A stretch of 64,000 bases of DNA from Vibrio neptunius. GTDB lineage: Bacteria > Pseudomonadota > Gammaproteobacteria > Enterobacterales > Vibrionaceae. This document shows positions 1 to 7,206 of the stretch, one piece after another (position 1 is the stretch's first letter; each line of letters starts with the position of its first letter). The notes beneath the pieces were generated by a model. It had not been told where the DNA came from and searched no databases. It worked only from the letters and a program-made list of their open reading frames with translations. Where the stretch lies: NCBI GenBank assembly GCA_019339365.1, contig CP079860.1, positions 992,001 to 1,056,000 on the forward strand. Direction: 5' to 3'. Position numbers and translations under genes: made by a program.

Positions 1-967
1 CAATAAAGGCAGTCGCGACACCTTGCATGATGGCCGTACCATCCATGTTCACAGTCGCGCCGAGTGGCACAGTGAACGAAGAAATACGGTTATCAACACC
101 CATGCGATTCTTAACCGTTTCCATCGTGACAGGAATTGTCGCGTTAGAAGATGCGGTTGAGAAGGCAAACATGATGGCGTCTTCCATCTTCTTCAAGAAG
201 GTGATTGGGTTAAGACCTGTAAAGCCTTTCAGCATCAGGCTGTAGGTGACCAGGCCATGAATCACGAGCGTACCTGCTAGAACTAGGAAGTACTCCGCTA
301 AGTTGAGAATGGCACTCAGACCTAGACCTGTGAACAGCTTCGCCATCAGGAAGAATACACCGTAAGGGGCTAGGTTCATGAGTAGCGCAACCAGCTTCAT
401 GATCACTTCGTTAAGGTCAGCAAAGACGGCGGCAATACGCTCACCCGGTTTGCCCGCAGCACTGATCGCGATACCAAACAGTACAGCAAATACGATGACC
501 TGAAGGGTTTTTCCTTCCGCCATTGCGCTGATCGGGTTGGTTGGGAACATGCCGATAATGACTTGGCCCAGAGACGGTGCTTCTGCGGATTGGAATGAAC
601 TCGCTGCGGTTAGATCGGCACCAGCACCGGGCTGAAATAGGTGACCCATAGTCAGCGCCAACGTAATCGCAATCGCGGTCGTAGTAATATAGAAGGCGAG
701 TGTTTTACCACCCATGCGACCTAGGGTAGATAGGTCTTTCAGTGAGCTTGTACCACAAACCAGTGAAACAAACACCAGTGGGACAACAAGCATTTTTAAG
801 CTGGCAACGAAAATCTGGCCACCAACTTCAAACAATCCATTGACGATGTATGTGTCGACAAATCCGTTGTCGGCAAAAAGGCTGCGAATCGCAAAACCTG
901 TCAAGATACCCGCAACCATACCAATAATTACTCGGCTGGTTAACGACATTGGTTTCTTGGTATTCAT
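1..967 (-). CDS. dicarboxylate/amino acid:cation symporter (5' part)
   Basis: Inner-membrane sodium- or proton-coupled uptake of C4-dicarboxylates or acidic amino acids (DAACS family). The reverse strand opens at ATG 967 behind AAGGAG eight bases upstream and stays open to the window edge (about 322 residues), so the C-terminus is missing. Visible family marks are several hydrophobic helices, the serine-rich reentrant-loop motif STASSNATIP and the cation/substrate motif NMDGTA near the truncated end. A perfect TGTGA-N6-TCACT site lies about 110 bases upstream, suggesting cAMP-CRP control as for other dctA-type genes. DctA and GltP cannot be separated from this part alone. Confidence 0.93.
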   Translation of the reverse strand, partial: MNTKKPMSLTSRVIIGMVAGILTGFAIRSLFADNGFVDTYIVNGLFEVGGQIFVASLKMLVVPLVFVSLVCGTSSLKDLSTLGRMGGKTLAFYITTTAIAITLALTMGHLFQPGAGADLTAASSFQSAEAPSLGQVIIGMFPTNPISAMAEGKTLQVIVFAVLFGIAISAAGKPGERIAAVFADLNEVIMKLVALLMNLAPYGVFFLMAKLFTGLGLSAILNLAEYFLVLAGTLVIHGLVTYSLMLKGFTGLNPITFLKKMEDAIMFAFSTASSNATIPVTMETVKNRMGVDNRISSFTVPLGATVNMDGTAIMQGVATAFI

Positions 968-1075
968 AGTGAACACTCCTTATAGTTATGCACCTTGAGT
1001 TCACTTCAAGGCGAGCAGGAGGTTATCAGTCGAATCGAAAAATACGAACGTAAAATGCGTTGTCAGATTTGTAGA

Positions 1076-1091
1076 TGTGATCTTTATCACT
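1076..1091. promoter_or_regulatory. CRP-type binding site
   Basis: TGTGA-TCTTTA-TCACT is a perfect two-half-site match to the CRP consensus core. It sits about 110 bases upstream of the symporter start and about 455 bases before the regulator on the other strand, so the symporter is the likelier target. Confidence 0.65.
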
Positions 1092-1247
1092 AGAGAGCGC
1101 TAGTTGTTAACATTTTGATAACAATATTAATTACATGTCTTGCCTGAGTGTTTTCAGATTTCACATCTTAGCCCGTTGGTGTTAAAAAAAACGTCATTCT
1201 CATTACATGCGATATTGGGTGCATATCAAGATCAGATAATTTATTGC

Positions 1248-1274
1248 GTGCATAGATAATCAATAGTTATGCAC
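1248..1274. promoter_or_regulatory. GTGCATA inverted repeat, candidate operator
   Basis: GTGCATA (1248-1254) is repeated inverted as TATGCAC (1268-1274). The 12-base string ATAGTTATGCAC at 1263-1274 recurs exactly at 982-993, just upstream of the symporter start, and another GTGCATA lies at 1219-1225. Several copies in one divergent intergenic region suggest a binding site for a local regulator. The protein is unknown. Confidence 0.3.
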
Positions 1275-1546
1275 TTTTAAGTTTGCCTCATTGAGCGCTA
1301 GCGAGTCTTTTTCTTCGATATGACGTAAGCTCCTCTTTCGTCATCACGGGTTTCTCGTGCGCTGAGCGTGTAACGAAGATTTATCGTTTAAATTGTTACC
1401 TTTAAAATGATGCTGACTGCATATTCAACATGTTTCTCGCGGCTTTAACCGTGAATTTAGCCTATAACACCAATTTACCTAGTAATGTTCCCCTTAGCAT
1501 AGAAGCTCGGCGTCAGAGACTACACCAAAATAAAGGAATAATTACA

Positions 1547-2758
1547 ATGTCAGAGCTAAGCTATGCCAACAGAGGAGCGACCGGAAATGGCCTTCCTATG
1601 GTACTTAATAAGTACAATTCGTTCCCACATCACCCTGTTAATAGAAGTGGAGCAGATTACCCTCTGCTCGGTTTATCCCCCTCAATAAAGAGAATCCAAA
1701 GTCAGATTGAATTTGCGGCCAGAACCAACTATCCGGTATTTATCAGCGGAGAGATAGGGACTGAAAAACGTTCAATTGCCTCGCTTATTCATCTCAACCG
1801 ATTGGAGGGTAAGGGCCGCTTTATTCTTATTCCACCAACCATCCACAATCAATCACAATTTAAAGCGTACCTTGAGAGTAGTTTAAATCGAGCCAAGCAA
1901 GGCACCTTATATCTCTCTGAAGTCGATGTTCTGCCACAGGAAAAAAAGGATTACCTGACCACCTTATTCAGTCAGGAGGAATTTCAAAGTTGCTTGACTG
2001 AAAAAAAGGTCCAGCTGATCGTCTCCTGTACCGAACCGATCAACAGTACGCAAGTAAATCGGCAATTTTTGGCGAAGTTACTCGGGACAGAGGTGCCGCA
2101 TCTAGAGCTTTATATCCCGCCAGTTAGAGAGCGCAAGCAAGACCTGCTTATTCATATTGATCATATACTTAATAAAATTCAGTCTTTCACCACAACGCAA
2201 TTGACACCTGAAGCGACTCAGCTGCTTTACAACTACCATTGGCCGGGTAACGTCGAGCAATTGCAGCGCGTCGTTGTGACTTTGGCGTCCTGTTGCGATC
2301 ACCACATTGACGTGGAAGACATTCAGAGTCTCGACCTCTTCCCTGAAAATGAAACCGTCGACATTGTTGCAGCGTTGTTAAATAAAGAGTTCGGCGGATT
2401 CCGTCATCTTCACCCAGGCTTACTTAAAGCGCTCAATTACATGAGCGAGAACTTCACCGAAGAGCTGACGTTAGCCGATCTCTCCAACGCGGCGTTTACC
2501 AGCCAATCTCATCTTTCTTATTTATTCCGACAACACATTGGCTTGTCCTTCAAATCCTTGTTGGTGCAAGTGCGAATTCGCTACGCCAAGCAACTCATTG
2601 ATGACGCTCCAATGATGAAGGTCACCGAAGTATGCTTGCAATCTGGGTTCGGCGACCTGAGTCATTTCGAAAAAATGTTTAAGAGAAATGTCGGTTGTAC
2701 GCCGCGCCAGTACCGACAGAAGGAACGAGAAAAAGCGCGCCGGTTTGCGCCGAACTAA
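1547..2758 (+). CDS. AraC-type regulator with degenerate sigma54-like AAA domain, likely R-body regulator
   Basis: Cytoplasmic transcription factor of about 403 residues. ATG 1547 follows AAAGGA and is preferred over an in-frame upstream ATG at 1430 that has no ribosome site. Residues about 35-270 resemble the AAA+ core of sigma54 activators: a Walker A-like GEIGTEKR (usual GESGTGKE), a Walker B-like GTLYLSEVD, and the late NYHWPGNVEQLQR element. The GAFTGA sigma54-contact loop is absent. The C-terminal 100 residues form a two-helix AraC/XylS HTH ending in FKRNVGCTPRQYRQ. It stands 101 bases upstream of the reb genes on the same strand, so it probably controls them. Loss of GAFTGA and altered Walker residues argue that it acts as an AraC-type factor, not on sigma54. 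Confidence 0.8.
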   Translation: MSELSYANRGATGNGLPMVLNKYNSFPHHPVNRSGADYPLLGLSPSIKRIQSQIEFAARTNYPVFISGEIGTEKRSIASLIHLNRLEGKGRFILIPPTIHNQSQFKAYLESSLNRAKQGTLYLSEVDVLPQEKKDYLTTLFSQEEFQSCLTEKKVQLIVSCTEPINSTQVNRQFLAKLLGTEVPHLELYIPPVRERKQDLLIHIDHILNKIQSFTTTQLTPEATQLLYNYHWPGNVEQLQRVVVTLASCCDHHIDVEDIQSLDLFPENETVDIVAALLNKEFGGFRHLHPGLLKALNYMSENFTEELTLADLSNAAFTSQSHLSYLFRQHIGLSFKSLLVQVRIRYAKQLIDDAPMMKVTEVCLQSGFGDLSHFEKMFKRNVGCTPRQYRQKEREKARRFAPN

Positions 2759-2767
2759 GTTGGTGAA

Positions 2768-2817
2768 AAGGCGGCAATTCTTGATGGATTCGACCAAGTT
2801 ATTAAGCCGCCTTGTTC
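2768..2817 (+). terminator. hairpin after the regulator
   Basis: AAGGCGGC (2768-2775) pairs perfectly with GCCGCCTT (2806-2813), followed by GTTCTT. The 30-base loop and short U-rich tail make it a weak terminator or a read-through attenuator between the regulator and the first reb gene. Confidence 0.45.
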
Positions 2818-2859
2818 TTAATATGGAAAGCATAGAGACGAACATCAAGAGCCTCTGAA

Positions 2860-3060
2860 ATGGAAATCAACATCGAGAAAATGCTGAGTCAATTTACCCC
2901 GACAACATCGCGCAATATGTACCTCAACATGGTCGCTGATTCGTTAGGCAAAGCATCACAAAATGCGACTCATGCTCAGCAGCAAATTCAGACCATAGTG
3001 GTCACCAATACGGCGTTAGGTTCCGGGTTGATTTATTCCATTGCAGCAAAAGGGTCTTAG
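2860..3060 (+). CDS. short RebB-like protein 1
   Basis: A 66-residue protein opening the reb array. It lacks the N-terminal TDSVTQ segment of the full RebB proteins, but keeps the central NAT-x-AQQQ region and the hydrophobic, glycine-containing C-terminal helix that follows it in its neighbours. The ribosome site is poor. It is probably a divergent subunit or an assembly partner of the R-body ribbon. Assignment rests on position and on this motif, so it is weaker than for the genes that follow. Confidence 0.6.
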   Translation: MEINIEKMLSQFTPTTSRNMYLNMVADSLGKASQNATHAQQQIQTIVVTNTALGSGLIYSIAAKGS

Positions 3061-3112
3061 TCAGTTTTGAGGTGCAATGCGGCACTTCTTAACCAGCAAA
3101 GGAGCATTTGAT

Positions 3113-3379
3113 ATGCCAGTAAATGATGCGGTCACCGATTCCGTGACGCAAGTAAACACCGAAGTAGTGGGTGACACCCCCGCTGTTGCGAGTGGAAACC
3201 TGTTGCTTTCTACCAGTCAGGCAATGGGCATCTCCGCACTCAACAGTACAGGGGCGAACCAACAAGCGACTTTGGTCCACCAGTCTTCGACAGTGCAGGG
3301 AGTGAACTCATTGCTCGCTACAGGTACCGCGGTTATAGGCCGTAGTGTCGAACTCATCCTAGAACCTAGCGCAAGCTAA
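3113..3379 (+). CDS. rebB: RebB family R-body protein 2
   Basis: An 88-residue RebB-family protein. R-bodies are cytoplasmic protein ribbons rolled into a hollow cylinder that can unroll into a needle (known from Caedibacter; RebA and RebB are the main subunits). The family signature TDSVTQVNT at the N-terminus, a PAVASGNLL segment, the glutamine/alanine-rich middle and the STVQGVNSLL helix are all present. ATG 3113 follows GGAG. The ORF extends upstream to 3077 without a ribosome site. It is the most diverged of the four full-length copies. Confidence 0.85.
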   Translation: MPVNDAVTDSVTQVNTEVVGDTPAVASGNLLLSTSQAMGISALNSTGANQQATLVHQSSTVQGVNSLLATGTAVIGRSVELILEPSAS

Positions 3380-3402
3380 TTAACTGAAATTAGGAGCAAA
3401 TT

Positions 3403-3449
3403 ATGCCAGTTAATGAACAAGTAACAGACTCAGTAACACAGGTGAACAC
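3403..3449 (+). repeat. 47-base exact repeat, partner at 3716-3762
   Basis: The first 47 bases of two adjacent RebB genes are identical, including third codon positions, while the rest of the genes differ at scattered bases. This shows a tandem duplication or recent gene conversion inside the R-body array. Confidence 0.9.
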
Positions 3450-3663
3450 GAAAGTTGTTGGCGAAACACCAGCAATGGCAATGGGTAACCTGTTGATGTC
3501 TACCAGCCACGCTTTGAGTAATGCTGCTCACAACGCGACGGCTGCACAGCAGCAAGCACAAATCACTATGCAGGCTGCAACAGTACAGGGTGTGAACTCT
3601 TTGATGGCAATCGGTTCTTCGGTCATTGGCCGTGGTGCTGAAGGCATCATCGAAAAAGGCTAA
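3403..3663 (+). CDS. rebB: RebB family R-body protein 3
   Basis: An 86-residue RebB-family subunit with TDSVTQVNT, PAMAMGNLLMST, NATAAQQQA and ATVQGVNSL, ending in a charged EGIIEKG tail. TAGGAG precedes the start. It is nearly identical to the next gene: the first 47 coding bases match exactly, so the two arose by recent tandem duplication. Both are good candidates for the main structural ribbon subunits. Confidence 0.9.
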   Translation: MPVNEQVTDSVTQVNTKVVGETPAMAMGNLLMSTSHALSNAAHNATAAQQQAQITMQAATVQGVNSLMAIGSSVIGRGAEGIIEKG

Positions 3664-3715
3664 TTACAGCCAGGTTGGAAAAACTAATTGTTAACAACAA
3701 ATAAGGAACGAAACA

Positions 3716-3979
3716 ATGCCAGTTAATGAACAAGTAACAGACTCAGTAACACAGGTGAACACAAAAGTGGTTGGTGAAACTCCGGCAATGGCAATGGGTA
3801 ACTTGCTAATGTCTACCAGCCAAGCGTTAGGCACGGCAGCTCACAACGCGACAAGCGGCCAGCAGCAAGCTCAAATCACTATGCAGGCCGCAACGGTTCA
3901 AGGCGTTAACTCGCTGATGTCTATCGGTTCTTCGGTTGTTGGCCGAAGTGCAGAAGGCATCATCGAAAAAGACTCGTAA
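3716..3979 (+). CDS. rebB: RebB family R-body protein 4
   Basis: An 87-residue RebB-family subunit, the close duplicate of the preceding gene. Differences cluster in the middle (SSGQ-type versus AAQ-type linker) and at the end (IIEKDS). The start follows AAGGAA. A strong hairpin follows at once (3989-4020), which could stabilise the upstream mRNA or reduce expression of later genes, giving more of this subunit than of the accessory ones. Confidence 0.9.
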   Translation: MPVNEQVTDSVTQVNTKVVGETPAMAMGNLLMSTSQALGTAAHNATSGQQQAQITMQAATVQGVNSLMSIGSSVVGRSAEGIIEKDS

Positions 3980-3988
3980 TGCCATGCG

Positions 3989-4020
3989 CACCTTTGTCAG
4001 CCAGATGGCTGGCAAAGGTG
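3989..4020 (+). terminator. intercistronic hairpin without U-tail
   Basis: CACCTTTGTCAGCC (3989-4002) pairs with GGCTGGCAAAGGTG (4007-4020) with one G-U type mismatch around a short loop. No T-run follows, so it is more likely an mRNA stability or processing element than a full stop. Confidence 0.5.
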
Positions 4021-4038
4021 TATTTGAAGGAGATGTGA

Positions 4039-4332
4039 ATGAAAACGGTAAACACACCCCCTGATCAGGCAGAGTCAGCATTCCACGCGGCGAATCAATC
4101 TGTGGCTCAGTCCACTGCCATGGCACTTGCGGATGCAACCGACAATCTGCGCAACCTGAACACATTGAGTACCACGGCGATTGGCACAGCGTTAAGCCAA
4201 CTTCTGGAAACGGGTGATCCTAAGTACATGGACATCATCGACCAGGCACAAAAAGTGGTGACGAATGGTGCCGAAAACTTCGGTGTTGTCGGCGATAAAG
4301 TAGCGACCGTGCTGCACGATCGCTCTCAGTAA
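4039..4332 (+). CDS. R-body locus protein, SVAQSTA family, copy 1
   Basis: A 97-residue protein with a perfect GAAGGAG site. It shares long blocks with the gene at 5681: SVAQSTA, the NLRNLNT segment, TTAIG-ALS-LL, TGDPKY and a C-terminal helix. Like RebB proteins it is small, Ala/Thr/Asn-rich and lacks cysteines. It is a second structural family repeated within the locus. It is probably a ribbon or end-cap component (inference from position and repetition), as no catalytic residues are seen. Confidence 0.65.
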   Translation: MKTVNTPPDQAESAFHAANQSVAQSTAMALADATDNLRNLNTLSTTAIGTALSQLLETGDPKYMDIIDQAQKVVTNGAENFGVVGDKVATVLHDRSQ

Positions 4333-4418
4333 TGATTGCTGTTCTTCTCATTTCCATTTCAGGTTTGTGAGTTCAGCATTCGTTTCAGCGCCTGTTGAAG
4401 GCATCTCAAGGAGTGAAT

Positions 4419-4847
4419 ATGAAAGAGCAGGATACAAGATTCGAGAACGAGTTCGAACAGGAACTCTCGCAAAACGCGATTGACCAGTTTAATACCTTGC
4501 AGGCGTTCTCGTCTCAACCCACCAGCCTATTGGAAACCACATTGGCTGATACGCTGGGCTTGTCGATGCATAACGCCGTCAGTACTCAGCAACAGTCTCA
4601 AATGACCACTGCCGCTTCGGTGACGAACGCTTGTGCTCGATTACTGCAGACTCAAACACGGCCAACGGTTGAGGCGAAAGTAGAGCCCAAAACCGAGCCC
4701 GCCATCTTTGTCGATGCCAGTCATCGATTAGGCAGAGAGGACGGTGGTAGTGAAGACATTCAGGAAGACGCTGAAGAGAAAAAACGCTCGTTCAGCTTGT
4801 TACGTTTTCTGAAGAGAAACAAAGGGAAGAACGATGACCAGCAATGA
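4419..4847 (+). CDS. RebB-like protein with charged tail
   Basis: A 142-residue protein starting at ATG 4419 behind AAGGAG. Residues about 35-75 resemble the RebB core (LADTLGLSMHNAVSTQQQSQM), related to the 63-residue product at 5476. Residues 75-142 form an extra Glu/Asp-rich then Lys/Arg-rich tail ending RFLKRNKGKNDDQQ. The acidic and basic tail is unusual for the family and could change packing or bind another component. Its last codons overlap the next gene by 14 bases, suggesting coupled translation. Confidence 0.6.
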   Translation: MKEQDTRFENEFEQELSQNAIDQFNTLQAFSSQPTSLLETTLADTLGLSMHNAVSTQQQSQMTTAASVTNACARLLQTQTRPTVEAKVEPKTEPAIFVDASHRLGREDGGSEDIQEDAEEKKRSFSLLRFLKRNKGKNDDQQ

Positions 4848-5097
4848 CACCATAAAGTTTGATGTCAATGAGCAGCTCAAGCAGATTGAGTCGTTCACCG
4901 AGCGGCAACAACAGGATGTGCAGAAGTTGATTGCAGAATCGCAAAAGCGTTTTGGTTCAGGCCAAGTCAATGACTCCATCGATGAAGTGGAAAGCGCGGT
5001 CACGGGTATGTTGGATAATATCGAAGGCCAGCTTGAGCAGGAAATCAGCAAAATTAATCAGCAGTTGCAAGAGCTGCTGCCAAATGAAATTCAATAA
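4834..5097 (+). CDS. coiled-coil protein of the R-body locus
   Basis: An 87-residue, Gln/Glu-rich protein with heptad-like hydrophobic spacing over most of its length and no RebB motif. It overlaps the preceding gene by 14 bases and sits 11 bases before the next RebB gene, so it belongs to the operon. The family is not recognised. A chaperone-like or scaffold role in ribbon assembly is possible but not shown. Confidence 0.6.
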   Translation: MTSNDTIKFDVNEQLKQIESFTERQQQDVQKLIAESQKRFGSGQVNDSIDEVESAVTGMLDNIEGQLEQEISKINQQLQELLPNEIQ

Positions 5098-5108
5098 GTG
5101 AGGTTATC

Positions 5109-5381
5109 ATGCCGAAAAAAGTCAACGAGCAGATCACGGATTCTGTCACGCAAACCAATACTCAAGTGCTGGCGGGATCGCCTGCTAATGCAATGGGTAA
5201 CCTGTTTACCTCTATGGGATTAGCGATGTCGAACTTGAACAACAATGCCACTTCAGCACAGCAACAGGCAAACATAGGTATGCAGGCGGCGACGGTACAA
5301 GGGGTCAACGCACTCACGGCGATAGGCACTGCAGTTTTGGGTCGTGCAACGGAAGCGATCGTCGAAAAAGACGAAGAATAA
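5109..5381 (+). CDS. rebB: RebB family R-body protein 5
   Basis: A 90-residue full RebB-family subunit: ITDSVTQTNTQVLAGSPA, AMGNLFTSM, NATSAQQQA and ATVQGVNALTAIG, with an acidic end (EKDEE). The start follows GAGGT. It differs from the 3403/3716 pair at many positions, so the cell probably makes a ribbon from unlike subunits, as with RebA and RebB in Caedibacter. Confidence 0.88.
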   Translation: MPKKVNEQITDSVTQTNTQVLAGSPANAMGNLFTSMGLAMSNLNNNATSAQQQANIGMQAATVQGVNALTAIGTAVLGRATEAIVEKDEE

Positions 5382-5429
5382 GCCCCTAGCCAATGTGACT
5401 TTGTTGCTAAAAGTACCCGTTGACCCAAT

Positions 5430-5463
5430 GGCCAATTCAGTTAATGACATTGGCCTTTTTTTT
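5430..5463 (+). terminator. intrinsic terminator inside the reb array
   Basis: GGCCAAT (5430-5436) pairs with ATTGGCC (5449-5455), followed by eight T. This is a good rho-independent terminator placed before the last two reb-like genes, which would limit their transcription to read-through. Confidence 0.8.
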
Positions 5464-5475
5464 CAGGAGTGAGCC

Positions 5476-5667
5476 ATGAGTGATAAAAACAGTGCAGAAG
5501 ACCTCAAACAAGTGACTGAGATGATCGACCAACTGACAGAATCCGCCATGTCAGACACCATGGGTCTGCATATGCAAAACGCCGTGACTATACAGCAAGG
5601 CATGCAGGCGATTAGCAACGCTTCCACTTCGACAGCGTGCGCCTTGATCCTCAAAAAAGGCGGCTAA
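5476..5667 (+). CDS. short RebB-like protein 6
   Basis: A 63-residue protein behind CAGGAG. Residues about 22-55 (SAMSDTMGLHMQNAVTIQQ) match the core of the 142-residue gene at 4419, so this is the short form without the charged tail. It ends in a basic KKGG. It lies just after the internal terminator, so it is probably expressed less than the main subunits. Confidence 0.6.
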   Translation: MSDKNSAEDLKQVTEMIDQLTESAMSDTMGLHMQNAVTIQQGMQAISNASTSTACALILKKGG

Positions 5668-5680
5668 CGGGTAAGCGCCA

Positions 5681-5947
5681 ATGTCGAATGAGAGCACGAC
5701 TGACAAGGCCAAACAATCGGTCGCTCAATCTACCGCCATTGCAGTGCAAGACGCTGCTGACAACTTGCGCAATCTCAATACCATCAGTACCACCGCTATC
5801 GGTGTTGCTCTTTCCGAATTGCTCGCCACTGGCGACCCCAAATATGTTCAGGTGATCGAACAAGCTCAGAAAATCATGGAAAAAGGCACCGCTAACTTTG
5901 CCGAATTAGGTGACAAAGCGGCTAGTGTGGCAAAGAAGTTTGGTTAG
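5681..5947 (+). CDS. R-body locus protein, SVAQSTA family, copy 2
   Basis: An 88-residue paralogue of the 4039 gene with the same blocks (SVAQSTA, NLRNLNT, TTAIGVALSELLATGDPKY) and a similar C-terminal helix. It lies 13 bases after the short RebB-like gene. The pairing of a RebB-like gene and a SVAQSTA gene occurs twice in the locus, which suggests that a block was duplicated. No enzymatic motif is visible. Confidence 0.65.
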   Translation: MSNESTTDKAKQSVAQSTAIAVQDAADNLRNLNTISTTAIGVALSELLATGDPKYVQVIEQAQKIMEKGTANFAELGDKAASVAKKFG

Positions 5948-6148
5948 CGGGTACACAAGCAATAATGACAAAAAGGTGTCGTTATCCTTTTAGCCAATAT
6001 TGTGCCGTCATGGATAGGGTGGAGTGTCAACTCGCTGAAGGCAAAACATCAATTAACGCCTAAGCCACAAAGAAACCTAGGTTAAGCTGAGAATGGCATA
6101 TTAATACCTTGTAGAGTCTGGATTGGCATTCGAAAGGTAGGAAAGTCA

Positions 6149-6247
6149 ATGCGAATTTTAGATATCGTTGTCATTGTCTGGTTAAGCTTTTTAACGCTTT
6201 ATCAGTTCAATACGTTATTCCAACTGTTTGTTGATGGTTGGTTATAG
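6149..6247 (+). CDS. 32-residue single-helix membrane peptide
   Basis: A short ORF with an AGGA site that encodes one hydrophobic helix (ILDIVVIVWLSFLTLY) and a short polar end. It is followed four bases later by a strong terminator, which supports it as a real transcribed unit. A small membrane peptide beside R-body genes could act in membrane sensing or lysis, but this is only positional. Confidence 0.4.
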   Translation: MRILDIVVIVWLSFLTLYQFNTLFQLFVDGWL

Positions 6248-6251
6248 AACA

Positions 6252-6280
6252 AGCCCATAGAGAGCCGTCTCTATGGGCTT
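6252..6280 (+). terminator. intrinsic terminator closing the reb locus
   Basis: AGCCCATAGAGA pairs perfectly with TCTCTATGGGCT around GCCG (6252-6279). The T-run is short (TTGACTTT). It can also act for the minus-strand gene ending at 6323. Confidence 0.7.
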
Positions 6281-6322
6281 TGACTTTATACGGGCTGACC
6301 TGATGAGTGATTATCAAGTCTT

Positions 6323-6877
6323 CTACAACACTCGCAAACATTGCTCTGGGGGAAGACTTAGCAGCGTGTTGGCGAAGTGAATTTTTTCATCACGCCACTT
6401 CAGCCCAGCTTCTGGACTTTCCTTGGAGCGTCTGTCCGCTTCAAAATAACTGTGTCTTGGTAAACCATCGGCAGGTGTCATGACCATAGACTGCTCATTG
6501 ACTCGCATCGTAAACAAGAATTGACCTCGTTGACCCGATTGTGCGCCTGGATGGTGCAAGGTGGTATCGCAGCAGTAGCGCTTATCACGCAGTGCTCGGC
6601 AGGTGTATTCAAAGGCATCTTGTGTGCCGCGACCGGGGAAGGCGGTATAGATACTGATGCCATCTCGTTGCAAGACTTCACTACCCGCTCCGAGCTGAAC
6701 GGCGTATTGAACCAGCCTGAACCCTAATACCAAACCACCGACACTGTTGATACCGCTGTATTGAATCGCGCCAGCTAAATCTAGGCACAGACGGTCATCG
6801 TTTTCATACAGGTAAAGCTGCGGTGAAACCCATTCGCTTTGAGGAATAAGCAGCTCAGTGATGTCAGGTTGATTCAT
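6323..6877 (-). CDS. hypothetical protein, Fur-box gene
   Basis: A 184-residue protein of no recognised family. ATG 6877 follows GGAGG at five bases and is preferred over the longer frame to 7036, which lacks a site and would run through the promoter. It has no signal peptide or membrane helix. There is a cysteine cluster in the middle (CRALRDKRYCCD) followed by HH. A near-consensus Fur box ends about 46 bases upstream, so it is probably repressed by iron-Fur. It converges on the reb locus across the 6252 terminator. Confidence 0.7.
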   Translation of the reverse strand: MNQPDITELLIPQSEWVSPQLYLYENDDRLCLDLAGAIQYSGINSVGGLVLGFRLVQYAVQLGAGSEVLQRDGISIYTAFPGRGTQDAFEYTCRALRDKRYCCDTTLHHPGAQSGQRGQFLFTMRVNEQSMVMTPADGLPRHSYFEADRRSKESPEAGLKWRDEKIHFANTLLSLPPEQCLRVL

Positions 6878-7206
6878 GGTGGCCTCCGCCGTCAGTTGAA
6901 AATCATCAACACAATAATTTATACGAATGAAAATCATTATCAATAATTGAAAGGAAAAAATTTGCTTTGAGTTCAATTTAAATCCGCCATGTTCAGACCA
7001 GATGGAGCGACGGGAAAAACCAAGAATATCCACCATTGTTTCGCCTCGGTTTCACATCGGTTTACCACAGTATTGAGGTCTTCACCCCGTTAGAGTGGAG
7101 CCAGCCGTGCGTCTTGCTACCCGCTCAACGTTTGAGCTGTGATGAGTCAACACACGTCACATACAGGCGCGCTTCCAACCTTCCATTCAGTTAACAGGAA
7201 TTTAAG
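6878..7206. other. divergent intergenic region
   Basis: 329 bases between divergent genes. Apart from the Fur box at 6923-6941 and the AGGAA ribosome site of the gene at 7207, no further structure was recognised. Confidence 0.5.
6923..6941 (-). promoter_or_regulatory. Fur box
   Basis: AATGAAAATCATTATC matches 15 of 16 bases of the inner Fur consensus AATGATAATCATTATC. It lies 46-64 bases upstream of the minus-strand start at 6877, a typical promoter position. Confidence 0.6.

Noticed and set aside
2102..2305. Minus-strand ORF inside the regulator and many similar long reverse frames
   Set aside because: These are shadows of strong coding frames on the other strand, without ribosome sites or family similarity.
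2860..5947. Phage or tailocin small structural genes
   Set aside because: The TDSVTQ...QGVN signature fits RebB, and there are no tail, sheath or baseplate genes nearby.
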